From NCBI RefSeq assembly GCF_001577835.2, contig NC_029529.1, forward strand, positions 12,163,380 to 12,227,379: a stretch of DNA of 64,000 nucleotides. Reading direction: 5' to 3'. The DNA comes from Coturnix japonica (Eukaryota; Chordata; Aves; Galliformes; Phasianidae). The translations under genes and the position numbers were made by a program. This document shows, in pieces, positions 48,901 to 58,648 of the stretch. The first letter of the stretch is position 1. Every line of letters begins with the position of its first letter. Under the pieces are notes generated by a model. It saw only the letters and a list, made by a program, of their open reading frames with translations, did not search any database and was not told the origin of the DNA.

Positions 48901-51900
48901 GTTTTGTTTTGAATGGAGCCGAAATGAGCATGCCTCTTTTGTTTAGCAATAACAACCAACTTATACAGATCCCACTCCCCCAGGACATCTTTGCTCGGGC
49001 TCCAGAAGCCCAGTGCTGTCAGCCCAGCACCGGGAGGAGCAGGGTGTCCCTGCACTACCACGGGGCCAGGCACAAGGACGTGCCCTGGGAGCTCCCGTGT
49101 TCCTTCAGACCGAGCACAGCGCAGTGAGGATGCCGGGACCTCCCACAGCACGTTGTGAGGCCGGGAGAGATGGAGACTGCAGGTCAGCAAAAACGCCGGG
49201 ACTCTGAGAAGGGTCTGGAGCCAACCAAGGAGATCACTCGCTGGCAGCCACAGGAGGCCTCCCATAAAACACAGCGCTCCTGCCAGCCCAGCAGTAAATT
49301 TGGGGCAGGAAGGGAGCCGAGACGCTGCAGCAGATTCTGTTGCGACACAATCGTGCTGCTGATGCTTCTTTGGGGGCTTCATTTTTTTGTTTTGCTTGTT
49401 TTGTTTCTTTTTTTTCTGCATTGTTTATTTATTTATTTGTTTCAATTAAGCGCTCTGATCAAGGCTGTTAAATGAGCCCAGAAGGAGCCCCGTGGCTCCA
49501 CTCCCGGTAACGGATGACTGCAATTAGACTTCCAGCTCCTCGCTCACCCATGAGAACCTTCCACTGCAGCCGTGTGCGCAGCGAGTGCTGCTCTGTGTGC
49601 CCACACAGCCCCTCTGCATTGGGCACTGCAGGGCAGGGGCTGCTCCCTTCTCTTCCAGGAAGCCCCTGTGCCTGGAAAAGCCTCATTTCTGCTTCGGCAC
49701 ATCCGAGTTCCCGAGGTGTGAGTGCTGCAGAGTGCGGCACCTCTGGCCCGAGGGGCTGCGGGGGGCAGCTCGGCCCCATCCTGCCTCCACTGAGGGCAAA
49801 CGCTCTGCGCTCCTGCAGCGCGGCCCTTAATTGCTGCTTGACATGAAGTATCTGAGCGAGGAAGTCTTGGGTAAATGTTCTTGCTATGGGAACACACAGT
49901 GCTGAGTCTCTTTAATTACATTGTTTTTGTTTGGCTTTTTTTATTAGTTGCGCTGTGGCTTCCCCTCCCCAACGGGCCGAGCAGCTCACGCTAAATATGG
50001 CCGGGCTTAGCGGCAGCGCTGAAACCCGAAGCGCGGCACCAGCTTGGCTGGACGCGGCCGGACAGGGGGACGGGGGGGACGCATTCCAGCAGCCACGGCC
50101 GGCTCCGACCCGAGCCGCTCCGGGCACCTCCACCACCCTGAAAAGCATCCCGTGCCCCCCCACCCCTCACCCCACCTTCTGCACCCACAGCCCTCCTGCA
50201 CCTCCGCAGCACCCCCCAACCCGCGCCCACCGCTGCCGCACACCTGCTGCCCTCACGCTGCCCACCGGGCACGGCGCTTTCATCTCCTTCCGCCCCCCTC
50301 TCCCTCCTTGTTATTTTAAAGGCATTCCGGAGGATGCTGTCGGCCTTCGATGTGGTTTGGTTGGGTTGTTTGTTTTCGTACTGGAGGTTTTATGATCGCA
50401 TTGGGAACGGGCCCTAATTGAGCTGCAATTCGAATTGCAGTCCGTGGGTATTTGTTTCATTTTTGGAAGGGCTTAAGCTGCAGCACAGCTTAGGCTGGAG
50501 AGAGCATTTGGTTTTAACTGGAACCTGATGGGGATGGGGCTGAGCGGGATGGAGCCGACACATGTAGGGAAACCAGAATGGGGACAGCAGCCCTGCGGCC
50601 ACCTGAACCTGCAGCACTGCCTGGATGTGCATGGGGCAGCTCACAGCCACCCCGCACACCCCACAGTGTTCCCAGCCTCTCCAGGAGCCGCAGCAGAGCT
50701 GAGCTGCACACAGGCAGCAGGCAGGACCTAAAGGTCAGCACCCAAACTGCCCTTCATGGGATCGGCGTCGGTGTCAACTTCTGCTGACTGCCCAGCGCCG
50801 ACTGCCAGGCCCCAGCACTCAGCGTACACAGAGCTGCTGGCACAGGTAGGGACGGGGAACAGAGGGATTCCCACAGCACAAGGGTCCATCCAAGCAGCGG
50901 CCCCACACTGCAGCGTGTCCCTGTGCTCCCTGTGCTCCCATGGGTGTTGGGATGCTGGGGCAGGCGGCGGTGCTGGGGGGACGCCCCGACCCACTGGCAC
51001 CATCCCGGCTCAGTCCGACTTCCGCATATCAAAAGCGGATGAGGAGCGGGGACTTAGTGCCTGTTTCAGGAAGAAACCCAATCCCCGCACGGCCTGCCAG
51101 GAACAGGCAGCGCTCTGTGCCACAGATGCATGTGTGCAAACTCTTCTCGGGGGTATCAAATGCAGGAGCTGAGTCATACGACGCCTGGGCTCAAAGAGCA
51201 CTGAAGGCAAAAGGAGGGGGGAAATTCTCTCTGTGGGGTCACCGGGCCCCTGCTGGGCCCCCCCAGGGGAAGGGCCGGGATGCTGAGCTGAGGACACACG
51301 GCCGCTGTGCTGGGAGGGGTGAGAAGGGCACTGAGCCGTGTGCTCCCACAGCCGATGCCATCCCATGATCAGCTCCCAGTGGGGCCAGAGGAGCTGTGGG
51401 GCCAGTGGCTCCATTACAGCGCTGTATCATTGGGATATAGGGCCGTGGGGCAAGGTGGCAGGCAGGACCCCCAGCTCCTCTCAGGCTGACCTGCAGGCTG
51501 GGCTGAGACCTGCAGAACTGTCACAGCAGTGCCAGGCACCCATTTGAACCCAGGCCTGGGGGATGCACATCAAATCCTTTAACCTCCTGCGCCACCTGGT
51601 GCCACCAGGACGAATACGCGGATGAGCGCCGGCTCCCACTGGAAGCCACCCCTTCTCCCAAGCCATGAAATTGCAGAAAATTGGCCCGAGGAGGATGTGG
51701 GGCTGCGCTCTGCCCCACGCCTGGGGCTGGATCCCACGCCCAGCCCATCCTGCCCAACCTGCACTCCACAACTGCCCCCCATGCGACCTCCCTGTCCCTC
51801 CCTGTGGTTTCCCCACCAGTGGAAGGCCACCTCCAGTCCCTCACCCTACCCAAGTCATGCAGTGAGATGGGGACTGAGCTGCTTGCTCATGCCAAGGCTG

Positions 51901-54900
51901 CACGATGAAAACCAGCACTGGCTGAAGACTTCCAGAGCTGCACCCAAAGGGGTTATAAAAAGGCAGGCCACAGACATTGATCTCGGCAGGGAGGAGGAGA
52001 CAACGGCCAAGGCACAATGGAAGAACAGACAAGCGCACACACCCGGCTCCAGAACTGCTGCCCAGCTGGTAAATGTTATTGGAGTCAGAAAACCCCTTTC
52101 TTGCTGGAAGGCAACCAGCAAGACACAGCCGGCACCACCGGGCACGCTGGTCTTGACCTGCACAGCAGACCTGGCACCGTGACCAAGAGCGGCCACCATC
52201 CATTCCTTGGGGACATCCCTGGCCTGCAGGACACCTCTCTGCCCTGCACACACTGGGCTCTGAAGCCAAGCTGGCCCAGCCAGGAGTCTCTCTATTACAG
52301 CACAAGCGTTCCCAGTGCTCCCATGTGCCCTGCAGCAAGGCTCGAGGCTCTCCCATAGCCTCCATCCTTCCCATCACTGGGTGAGGAGCACAAGGACAAT
52401 AGAGCGTATGGATGAATTTCTGAAGCCCTCAGCAAAGCTCTGCCTTCCACTCTAATACGAAAGAAGAATGCCAAAAAGCCACAGCAACCCCCAGGTCACA
52501 CCTCCAGGTGAAGGGACGCACTCACCTGCCCATGTGTTACACTGGATGTGGCCAGCACCGCAAAGCAAACCTACTGGAGACACAGGGGCAAATGCCCTTC
52601 TCCAAGGATTCTCAGGATGGCGGAGCACATGGAGCTGTTCTCCTCCCATCACACACCACCTCAGCTCTCAGCTGCTGGAGCCCCGGGCACAGCACCCCAG
52701 GGGACTCAATGTGCCTTTCCAGGCTTCACAAGGAGACCCAAAGGGCAGTTCCTGCCAGCAGCCAGAGCCTCAGCCCACAGCCATGGGGACCAAGACAATG
52801 CCATCATTTGTGGAGTGCTCTGCAGCTCCCCAACGACCCTGCTGGGGTGCACACAGTCACAGCTCCTGACTCAGACCCTCATGGGCTGGAGGTGGCTCAG
52901 TGCTCGGTGCCGTGACCAGGAGCCTCCCTGCCTCCACTGGGGACTCTGAGGAGCAATCCTGGCATGCACGGCCATGCTTCCCAGAGGCTGACAATTTGAC
53001 CAAATCTGGGTTGATTTCCATCAGGAATGTCCCAGCCCTGCCAAATTTCAAGTCTCTTTTCCAAAGCATGGAGGCACCAGAAGTCCTTAAACAAAGAGAC
53101 GGAAAAAAGAAACAGCATTGGCAAAGCTACCGTTTTTCCCCAACCTTCTGCTCAAACTTGAAAGAAAAAACAAAAACAAAAAAAAAAAAACCAAAAAAAA
53201 AAACGAAAAGGGAGAGAGAAAGTTCAGCCCGAGGCAAAGTGAGCATGGAAAAATTCAGCCCCAACAGTTAAGGTCTGGCAAAGGTATAAGCAAACAAACT
53301 TCCATTGGAAAGCATCGTATAGCCTCAACAACAGCGTCTGCTGGCTCCGGCCGCAATCAGTGCGGCGCACAACGTGCCCCCCGCGCCCCTTCACTGCGCT
53401 GCGGGGCACACGAGGACGGCGCTGCTGCGGCTCAGACACCGCAGGAGCGGATCCCGAGGCCGGGTGTGGTTGAGGGGGGGGTGGCTCCGCCCGGTTGTGT
53501 GTGTTCCTCCTCCCGGTGAGGAGCCGCTGCTGGGGCGGCACATCCCCCCTCCCCGGTACAGCAGCAGCGCCAGGTGAGCGCAGCGGCCTCGGGAGCATCC
53601 GTCTGCGTTGTGTGTACGGGAAACGGCCGAAGATCGGCCTCAGATGGACCTTCACTGAGTTCATGTGAGGTTCACAACAGTGGAGCTCCGCCGCACAAGC
53701 AGAGTTGCTTTTCTGCTTGCCATGAGGCTCTGGGACAGTGCAACTGGGGCAGAACAAGGCTAGGAGCGGAGGGCAGGAGCTCCTGGCAGCTTCTGCCTCC
53801 TCCTGCTCAGAACGTGGGGCTCCAAGCACAGACACATGGCTGAAGCTCACTCACACGGCCCAGACGCAGCTGCATGACCCTGGGGGGAGAAGAAGCGTCG
53901 GCTGAGTGCCACAGAGGCTTAGCAGCACCCAGAGGCATCTTCCTCGCCTCCCAGGATCCACAGGAGCCATCCCTCAGTGCTCAGACATCCAAAACCCAGC
54001 CAGGAAATAACTGCAGGCTATACCTGCCCAGATCTCCTCTGACCTGGAAAGAGCCATCCACCCACCTCCTGTCACTGCCTCTGACCAGAATAACTGCCTC
54101 CTCCTCCCCACAAAGACACTGAAGAGTGAGAACACCACTCAGGAGAAAAATAAGCCTTGCTTTTTATAGCACCTGCTGCTCAGCCATCACAGGATTCTGC
54201 TATGTGAGACCCAGTGCACAAACCCCAACCTCGGTGCTCTTTGCAGGAGGGGAACCCACATTAATGGTGCAGCCAAGGCACGAGGAGGGGGAGGCACCTC
54301 TGTGCTGGGGAGAACGGAGATGCCAAAAAGGAAGAAATGGGAACTTGGAAGTGAGCAGCAGATGGGGATGAAACTGCTTCCTCCTGACCCCCAGGCACAC
54401 ATCAGTGGGTTGAGGGGCTCCCTTGGCTCCACAGAGTGGTGGAAAAAAGCTGGGTAAAGGGAGTGCATGAGAAGCAAAGCAATGCAGGAGAGTGAGCATG
54501 CAGCCAGGGGAGAGCATGGGGCAGAGGTGAGGGAGATCCCAGCACAGCCGGGCACTGCTCAGCCATCTCACAGCAGCCAAGCCAGGAGGTCCAGCACCGA
54601 GCTGGCACCTGGACACGCTCTCCAGGAAGACAAACAGGAGATTCCTGGAACCCTGGTGAGCAGTAGTGTCTCAGCCAGGAGGAAACTATCAAAGAGCAGA
54701 GAAAACCACGCAACACGGACTGCTGCTGTTTGTGGGATGAGGGAGGACTACAGGCACTCACTGCCCTAAAGCAGCTGGGAGATGGGGCTGGGGAGGTGGT
54801 GGTGAGGTGAGGAGTGCTGCTCCCACACCTCAGTGTCCCCAGCAGATCAGCAGTGATGCGGGACCCTGTCTGCCCCAGACACCAGCCTGGTCCCCTCCAC

Positions 54901-57900
54901 CTGTCCCACTGAGTGATGGGGAAGTCATGCTCAGAGCCCACAGCTCCAGAGCCCCATTGTTGGGAAGCCAGGACTTCTATTGGTATTCCCTCTGCAGAAC
55001 TGAATTGAGATCTATCTTTTGTGCAGGCTGAGGGCTGGGAAAGCTGAGACCCCTCCTCCAAATGCAGTACACAGACATGAGCCAGCACCTAGTGCAGAGG
55101 ATCCGGCAAAGCCCACGAGAAGGGCTTGGCTCACAGTAAAACCCAGATATCCACAAGGTTTCCCTTCACACCAAGGACTGTGGTATCTCTGCACCTTCCT
55201 CCAGCACAGCCATGGGGTCTGGATGCTGCCATACAAACTCAGCAGCGGGCACCTTCCAGGCATGGCTGCATCCATAGAGAAGGAGCCCTGGGGGTTCTGC
55301 ACAACTGAGAGCATCTTCTACATTCCAGGTGGAGACCTAAGGCATCCAACCTGCTATACAGAGCCGGGCCATGGGGGATGAGATGGCAAACGGCCCCAAG
55401 TCAACGTACACTGAGGGTAACAGATATGCTGCACTGAGAAATAAACTGATCAGGCTCAGATGTGCCAACTACCAGCAGAAGGAAGCACCCAGAACCACAC
55501 ACCGGTGCCACAGTGCAGGGCCATGCTGCCATGAGCAGAGCGCAGTGCTGAAGTCCGGTTCCACACAGCTAATTCAATAAGTCCCAGATACCATTACTTC
55601 ATAAGGCAGAGAGGCTCCACAGCTATTAGGGGAATTGGGAACGGGGGGAGGAGGAGCTGAAATGGAGAAGGGAGAGAGACGGGGAGGGTGGAGAGGGGGA
55701 AGCTAAGACAAGCAGCAGAACAAAACATCCCATAAATCATGAGGAGCTGCTGAAATACCAGAACAAATGACCCCATAGCTTGGCCATTGTTCCTGAGCGA
55801 TGGCTCAAAGCTCTCCCAGCAGAGACAAAGCGCTGCTCCTTCATCCCAGTGCTGTGCTGCCCGGCCAGGAGCAGCACCGAGCTGGGAGTCAGGAGCCACG
55901 ATGGGTGCACGTAACCCTGGCACGGCCACGTGCCCCATGGCACCAGTGGGACACATGTCTCCCTGCCTGCCATGAGCATCCCTGAGCTCTGAGCATTCCC
56001 ACAGCCCTACAGACCCCAGCAGTGCTTTCACCGAGTGCATCAGAGCCTGATTCTCCCTCTTGTTGTTCCTTAACCAGACCAAAAGGCACAGGGCTCGGGA
56101 GAAGCAGATCTCCTATTGGGCATGTAAGGGGTAGGACTGCTCAGGTATGGCCACGCAACCCAAAGGAGCACAGAGCCCTTCATGGAGCTGCTGCTCCCTG
56201 GCTCCCAAAAAGTCACTGCTAACTCCCATCATCAAACAGAGAACCTTGCAAACCAAGTGCTGCGTGCCCATGGGCTGCAGGATGGAAGCAGAGGCAGCAG
56301 CAGATCTCTGTGCATGGGAGAGAGGGGAGAGTCTCCATCCTGTTTAAAGCTAAAAGGGGAACATTATTGCATTAGGAAATGTTCAACCCCTGTGCTCCTG
56401 GCCAGCAGGGCTCCTGCCAGCACTGCTCATGGTGGGCAGCCAAGGAGCAGGGATAGGGGATGGGGACAGGAGGAATGCACTGCGCTTTTCTTCTGCTGTC
56501 ATGGGAATGCCCTGCCCTGAACACTGACATGGACGGGCTGAAAATGTGGGAAGCCCACATGGAACCAGGGAGTGCAGAGATGCCCCAAGCCCTAACCCTA
56601 ACCCTAACCATAACCATAACCATAACCATAACCATAACCATAACCATAACCATAACCATAACCATAACCCTAACACTGAAACAGGAGGAAAGCAGGGGAA
56701 AATGAGAGAGCAGAGAGCAAGGAAAACTGGAATGAGAGGTGGGTAGGAAAAGGAGGGCACAGCCTGATGCCAGGAGGGTACGCTGCTGCTGGGCACAGGA
56801 GCAACATAAGGCACAGAGCATCCCAGACCCTGCACAGAGCCAACAGGAGTGGAGGGGTGGAGCCCTCCTGTCTGCTTCAGGCTCATGTAATGGGACAGAG
56901 GATCACTCCTGAGGTGACACCCAGGGAGGGGGGGCTCCCACTCACCTCGGCTCACCCCAAAGGGGCAGAGGGATGCTCACATATCCCAGGGGGGCTCTGC
57001 AGACACCGGAATGTCCCTGTGGGGGCCATCAAGGTTCTGATTCAGAACCCAAACAGCAGGAGGTGCTGAGCTGCAAATGCTTTTTTCTCTAAGCCTTCCC
57101 CTGATGGAGGGTTCAGAGCTACATGGACATCATGGAGCAGCAGAACCACCCCATGGCTCTGGCCATGAGCACTCCGAGCCCCCCCAGCTCATCCTGCAGC
57201 ACCCAGCATGCTCTCAGGGCCCCAACAGTGGGAACTTTGTGGTGGTGCCCTTAAAAAAAATTCCCTAAAAAAAAAAAAATAGTCCAAATAATGAAGTATT
57301 TATTTGGGTAAACAACATATGAATGGAAGAAGTGTTTTCTCAAGACTTCACTTTTTCCCTGCCACCTCTCCATCCACTCCCAGTAAGAAGCAGAACTAAC
57401 GGGGCTCTGCTCGGTCACAGCTGAGCTGGGGATCAGACCACGCTCGCTCAGTGCAGCACCACGACAGAGCAAGCAGAGCTCAAAGCCAACCTGTCCCCAA
57501 CCAGAGCTGCCCTACAGCCCCACAGAGCAGCACCATTTCCTGCTGCCGTGGTGCCACAGCTGTGCAAGGTGCTGTGCAAACACTGCAGAGAGATGGGCTC
57601 CCTTCTTGTAGCCCAGGGGGCTGATGGGGTGTCAGAGGGAAAAGAGACACACCGACTTCTCTCTGCATGAGTAGAGAGAAGAATGAAAAGCTGGTGGGTT
57701 TTAATGAGCACTTTTGGCTTGTTTTCCTGTTTGCTATGTTACCAATTCCCGTGTTTGGAAGATCGAGAGTAACTGAGGTACAGCGTTCTGATGACATCAG
57801 TTCAGCAAAGAAGAAGGTTGTGCAATGGAGAGGAAAATGATCTGAGCCCACAGAGCTGACATTCCTTGCCTGGCCTCCTTGGCACCTGCACAGCTTCGGT

Positions 57901-58648
57901 GCCCAATAACCTCACGGATGGAGCAGCCCGGAGAAGGACCCACCGCCTCACAGCAAAGTGTGAGAACATGCAGCAAATGCCAGAAAGTTCTCCAAAGAAA
58001 GCAGGGAAAGCGAAAACCAAACTTGACATTCTTCACATTTCTGAGCTTTTCTTTTTCTCTTTCTTCTTTTCACTTCTATTTTTTTTTTTAGTTTTTTATT
58101 TTTAAGCCTTACCCTCCTTTCTCCATCTAAGGAAGCAGAGAGCGATGCAATTTCCAGTTCTCTGAAATATCCTTTGCAGGTCACCTCCAGCGCAGGGAGG
58201 GCCAGCTGTCAGCTGCTTCCAAGGCTGCTGAATGAGAGCTCCCCAAGCCGGGGTGGAGCTGGGCTGAGCATGGGGAAGGGGCAGCCCCACACTCCATGGG
58301 GCTGGGACCCAACACAGCGGGCTCACACACAGCTGCCCATCTCAATGCTCTCCTTTACCCCACGCAGCAGGAGCCCATCTGGGGCTGCCCGTCACTCCTG
58401 CAGCGGGGTGATGGTTTGAAGGGTGTTATCCCGTGGGGCAATGCACAGATAGAGTGGGGACAGGGGGCAGGAGAGGGCTGGGAGGCTGCTTGCCCCCAGC
58501 CCCGTCCTGCAGCTCTTACCATTCAATGCTCAGAGACCTGGGCCGGAAGGCAGACAGCTCGGCCGAGCCATACTCAGCTTTCCTTCTCTTCTCCTGCTTC
58601 TGCTTCACCGACAAGCGGTGGGCAAACCTAGAGAGGCTGCTTTCCGAC
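36678..58648 (-). CDS. ANKFN1L: ANKFN1-like protein: ankyrin, FN3 and RA domains (19 exons seen, N-terminus missing)
   Basis: Homologue of ANKFN1/Nmf9 and fly wide awake, cytoplasmic proteins needed for vestibular and neural function; biochemical activity is not established. Nineteen exons join in one frame through GT-AG introns with matching phases: 58520-58648, 46347-46548, 45892-46099, 45291-45485, 45010-45123, 44278-44375, 43690-43780, 42290-42397, 41999-42098, 41405-41537, 40771-40890, 40264-40479, 39945-40111, 39581-39731, 39327-39495, 38938-39104, 38436-38646, 37759-38357, 36678-36965. They give about 1154 residues: ankyrin at 111-180, FN3 at 247-345, a conserved family core at 400-800, a Ser/Pro-rich disordered stretch at 830-1040 and an RA-like fold at 1040-1150. 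Human ANKFN1 segments match throughout from memory (for example NTPNSEGL, LKAWEWRYRLY, EEPTALD, TDSDYDSS). Divergence from ANKFN1 and adjacency to NOG2 favour the ancestral paralogue ANKFN1-like. No frameshift or stop was seen. The first visible exon starts mid-codon, so the N-terminus lies upstream. Confidence 0.93.
37759..38357 (-). CDS. ANKFN1L: ANKFN1-like exon r (large, GC-rich)
   Basis: DEEGSSEVFLATDSDYDSSR and LRDSAPDVLQSHEL, then DSDFVLPSRQIELLRVTEKR and RTSSLDFPKPLCP. It ends in VTLRVCPQYETGLSKETSVK, the first strands of the RA-like domain. Mostly Ser/Pro/Arg-rich and probably disordered. It is the largest exon and very CpG-rich. Confidence 0.94.
38436..38646 (-). CDS. ANKFN1L: ANKFN1-like exon q
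   Basis: QMEEIWREMRWMMDALQHAR, YKQPSCGLSLSGFL, then the SSSSHLDFLPSPAPSPDSSR disordered stretch. The acceptor is a NAGNAG (GAGCAG), so a form with one extra Gln is possible. Confidence 0.92.
38938..39104 (-). CDS. ANKFN1L: ANKFN1-like exon p
   Basis: HFFTYDREFITQYCQVSALL, then QQSLREAFSDSELSTAKQRH. Probable coiled-coil segment closing the conserved core. Confidence 0.95.
39327..39495 (-). CDS. ANKFN1L: ANKFN1-like exon o
   Basis: AKDFRLYSQEVLDFGGQVSF, LLLLPPSDDVCTAPGQNNPY, TPQSGFLTLPLQIFEL. Highly conserved; ends one base into the Val of VHFF. Confidence 0.95.
39581..39731 (-). CDS. ANKFN1L: ANKFN1-like exon n
   Basis: EEWEWLQKMASMEEPVPVES, then FQELQVAIKELMALVNIPLQ. Its middle (after the EEWEW motif) is variable relative to ANKFN1. 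Confidence 0.93.
39945..40111 (-). CDS. ANKFN1L: ANKFN1-like exon m
   Basis: LPPGLYLGYLKLCSAVDQIR, VLVPEQLPNILCHVKIR. One of the best conserved stretches of the family. Confidence 0.95.
40264..40479 (-). CDS. ANKFN1L: ANKFN1-like exon l
   Basis: GLLGIQDLGQVFFEPIKDKQ, GNILIVTLKEVK, then SRKSVSSPEEPTALDTLLIS. Phase 0/0, 72 codons, in the conserved core. Confidence 0.95.
40771..40890 (-). CDS. ANKFN1L: ANKFN1-like exon k
   Basis: VSCMWDEILWLRQCVTVSQS and LQTRFKMLLAISQMQ. Symmetric phase 0/0 exon of 40 codons; skipping it would keep the frame. Confidence 0.93.
41405..41537 (-). CDS. ANKFN1L: ANKFN1-like exon j
   Basis: GLYLTAIFYKDDNILVTHED, then QIPVVEIDDTYS and QDFLWFTK. Start of the conserved family-specific central region. 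Confidence 0.95.
41999..42098 (-). CDS. ANKFN1L: ANKFN1-like exon i
   Basis: PCKSQPQSRKHSVSRSLKHL, then FHPGSKFLKTLK. The basic SVSRSLKHLF block is nearly invariant in the family. Confidence 0.93.
42290..42397 (-). CDS. ANKFN1L: ANKFN1-like exon h
   Basis: WREYDGRAPRRRGQAEALDH, then LLGQVKTVHQHCICH. Parallels the ANKFN1 segment WKDYDDREPRHKGQSEVLEG. Helical linker after FN3. Confidence 0.9.
42620..42780 (+). repeat. CR1 LINE fragment in ANKFN1-like intron
   Basis: Shows CTGCCCAGAGCTGTGGGTGC, 'GATGGGCCCTGATCAA' and 'GGGTTGGAACCAGATGGGCT', followed by 'ATAAGGTCCC' and 'AAACCATGCCATGATG', the CR1 3' order. Inserted opposite to the host gene. Confidence 0.8.
43690..43780 (-). CDS. ANKFN1L: ANKFN1-like exon g (FN3, end)
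   Basis: GTAYYVQVSAYNMKGWGPPQ, the hallmark last strands of FN3, then ASVPTFAIPS. Leaves one base (A) that completes Asn with the next exon. Confidence 0.94.
44278..44375 (-). CDS. ANKFN1L: ANKFN1-like exon f (FN3, middle)
   Basis: VEWSCSPSFSPLAGEAVVDK, then LHYTIRGLTS. Carries the FN3 EW motif and the strand before the YxVxVxAxN strand. Phase 0 end. Confidence 0.93.
44596..44775 (+). repeat. CR1 LINE fragment in ANKFN1-like intron
   Basis: Shows AGTGATAGGACAAGGAGGAT, 'AGTTTTAAACTAAAAGATGG', 'ATGAAATTCTTTACCCAGAG', 'CTGCCCAGAGCTGGG' and 'GATGGGCCCTGG', matching a CR1 3' region. The terminal part is lost. Confidence 0.8.
45010..45123 (-). CDS. ANKFN1L: ANKFN1-like exon e (FN3, first half)
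   Basis: VPDPPANVHLSVASSSSLQV and PLSVNSAVVTKYK, the first strands of the fibronectin type III fold. The final G joins TG of the next exon to give Val. Confidence 0.93.
45291..45485 (-). CDS. ANKFN1L: ANKFN1-like exon d (helical linker)
   Basis: SLESRSLHLSTLVREAEQRV, then KEKQLKAWEWRYRLYKRMKA and FEHAR. A charged, probably coiled-coil linker between ankyrin and FN3 that is strongly conserved in ANKFN1. Confidence 0.95.
45892..46099 (-). CDS. ANKFN1L: ANKFN1-like exon c (ankyrin repeats)
   Basis: Begins FQSNAALFEAVELQDLDRV and carries NTPNSEGLLPLDIAIMTNN and PIARALLQAGAKESPH. These are two ankyrin-type helix-turn-helix units with the family's TPLD/LPLDIA signature. Confidence 0.95.
46347..46548 (-). 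CDS. ANKFN1L: ANKFN1-like exon b
   Basis: Encodes SSSPKMTQQMRDLQLAQARK, then SSPNAAKRLYRNLSGK and NYTSFDEGSLV, a family-typical leader before the ankyrin repeats. MTQQM could serve as the start of a shorter isoform from an intronic promoter. Ends in phase 0. Confidence 0.9.
50423..50440. repeat. 18-bp perfect palindrome CTGCAATTCGAATTGCAG
   Basis: A perfect inverted repeat with no spacer, just after a CTAATTGAG homeodomain-type core at 50414-50422. It lies in A/T-richer unique DNA within the large intron. A dimeric homeodomain-type binding site is one reading. Confidence 0.85.
53340..53620. promoter_or_regulatory. CpG island inside the large ANKFN1-like intron
   Basis: CpG-dense DNA with a GC-box (GGCTCCGCCCGG, near 53486) amid CpG-poor intron. 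On the plus strand a good splice donor, GCGCCAG|GTGAGCG, occurs at about 53573. It could be an alternative ANKFN1-like promoter (giving a form starting at exon b) or a divergent noncoding transcript. No transcript evidence is available. Confidence 0.4.
56590..56673. repeat. Interstitial telomere-type array with CCATAA variant
   Basis: Fourteen in-phase hexamers: three CCCTAA, ten CCATAA, one CCCTAA. The canonical vertebrate telomere unit flanks a homogenised single-base variant. Confidence 0.97.
58520..58648 (-). CDS. ANKFN1L: ANKFN1-like exon a (first visible)
   Basis: A basic, Ser-rich segment (SVKQKQEKRRKAEYG, then FRPRSLSIEW). It has a strong pyrimidine tract and AG before it and a GT after it. 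It enters with one base completing a codon and leaves with TG, which makes Trp with the first base of the next exon. It contains no in-frame Met, so the start must lie in an upstream exon or, for a short form, at the Met of exon b. Confidence 0.8.

Larger units (their letters stand above)
46549..58519 (-). other. ANKFN1L: Large intron of ANKFN1-like (about 12 kb)
   Basis: By far the longest intron. It contains a 20-bp direct repeat (48153-48172 and 48190-48209), CpG-rich patches (49950-50170 and 53340-53620), an 18-bp perfect palindrome (50423-50440), an A-run (53178-53204) and the CCCTAA/CCATAA array. No other exon or gene was recognised. Confidence 0.7.
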
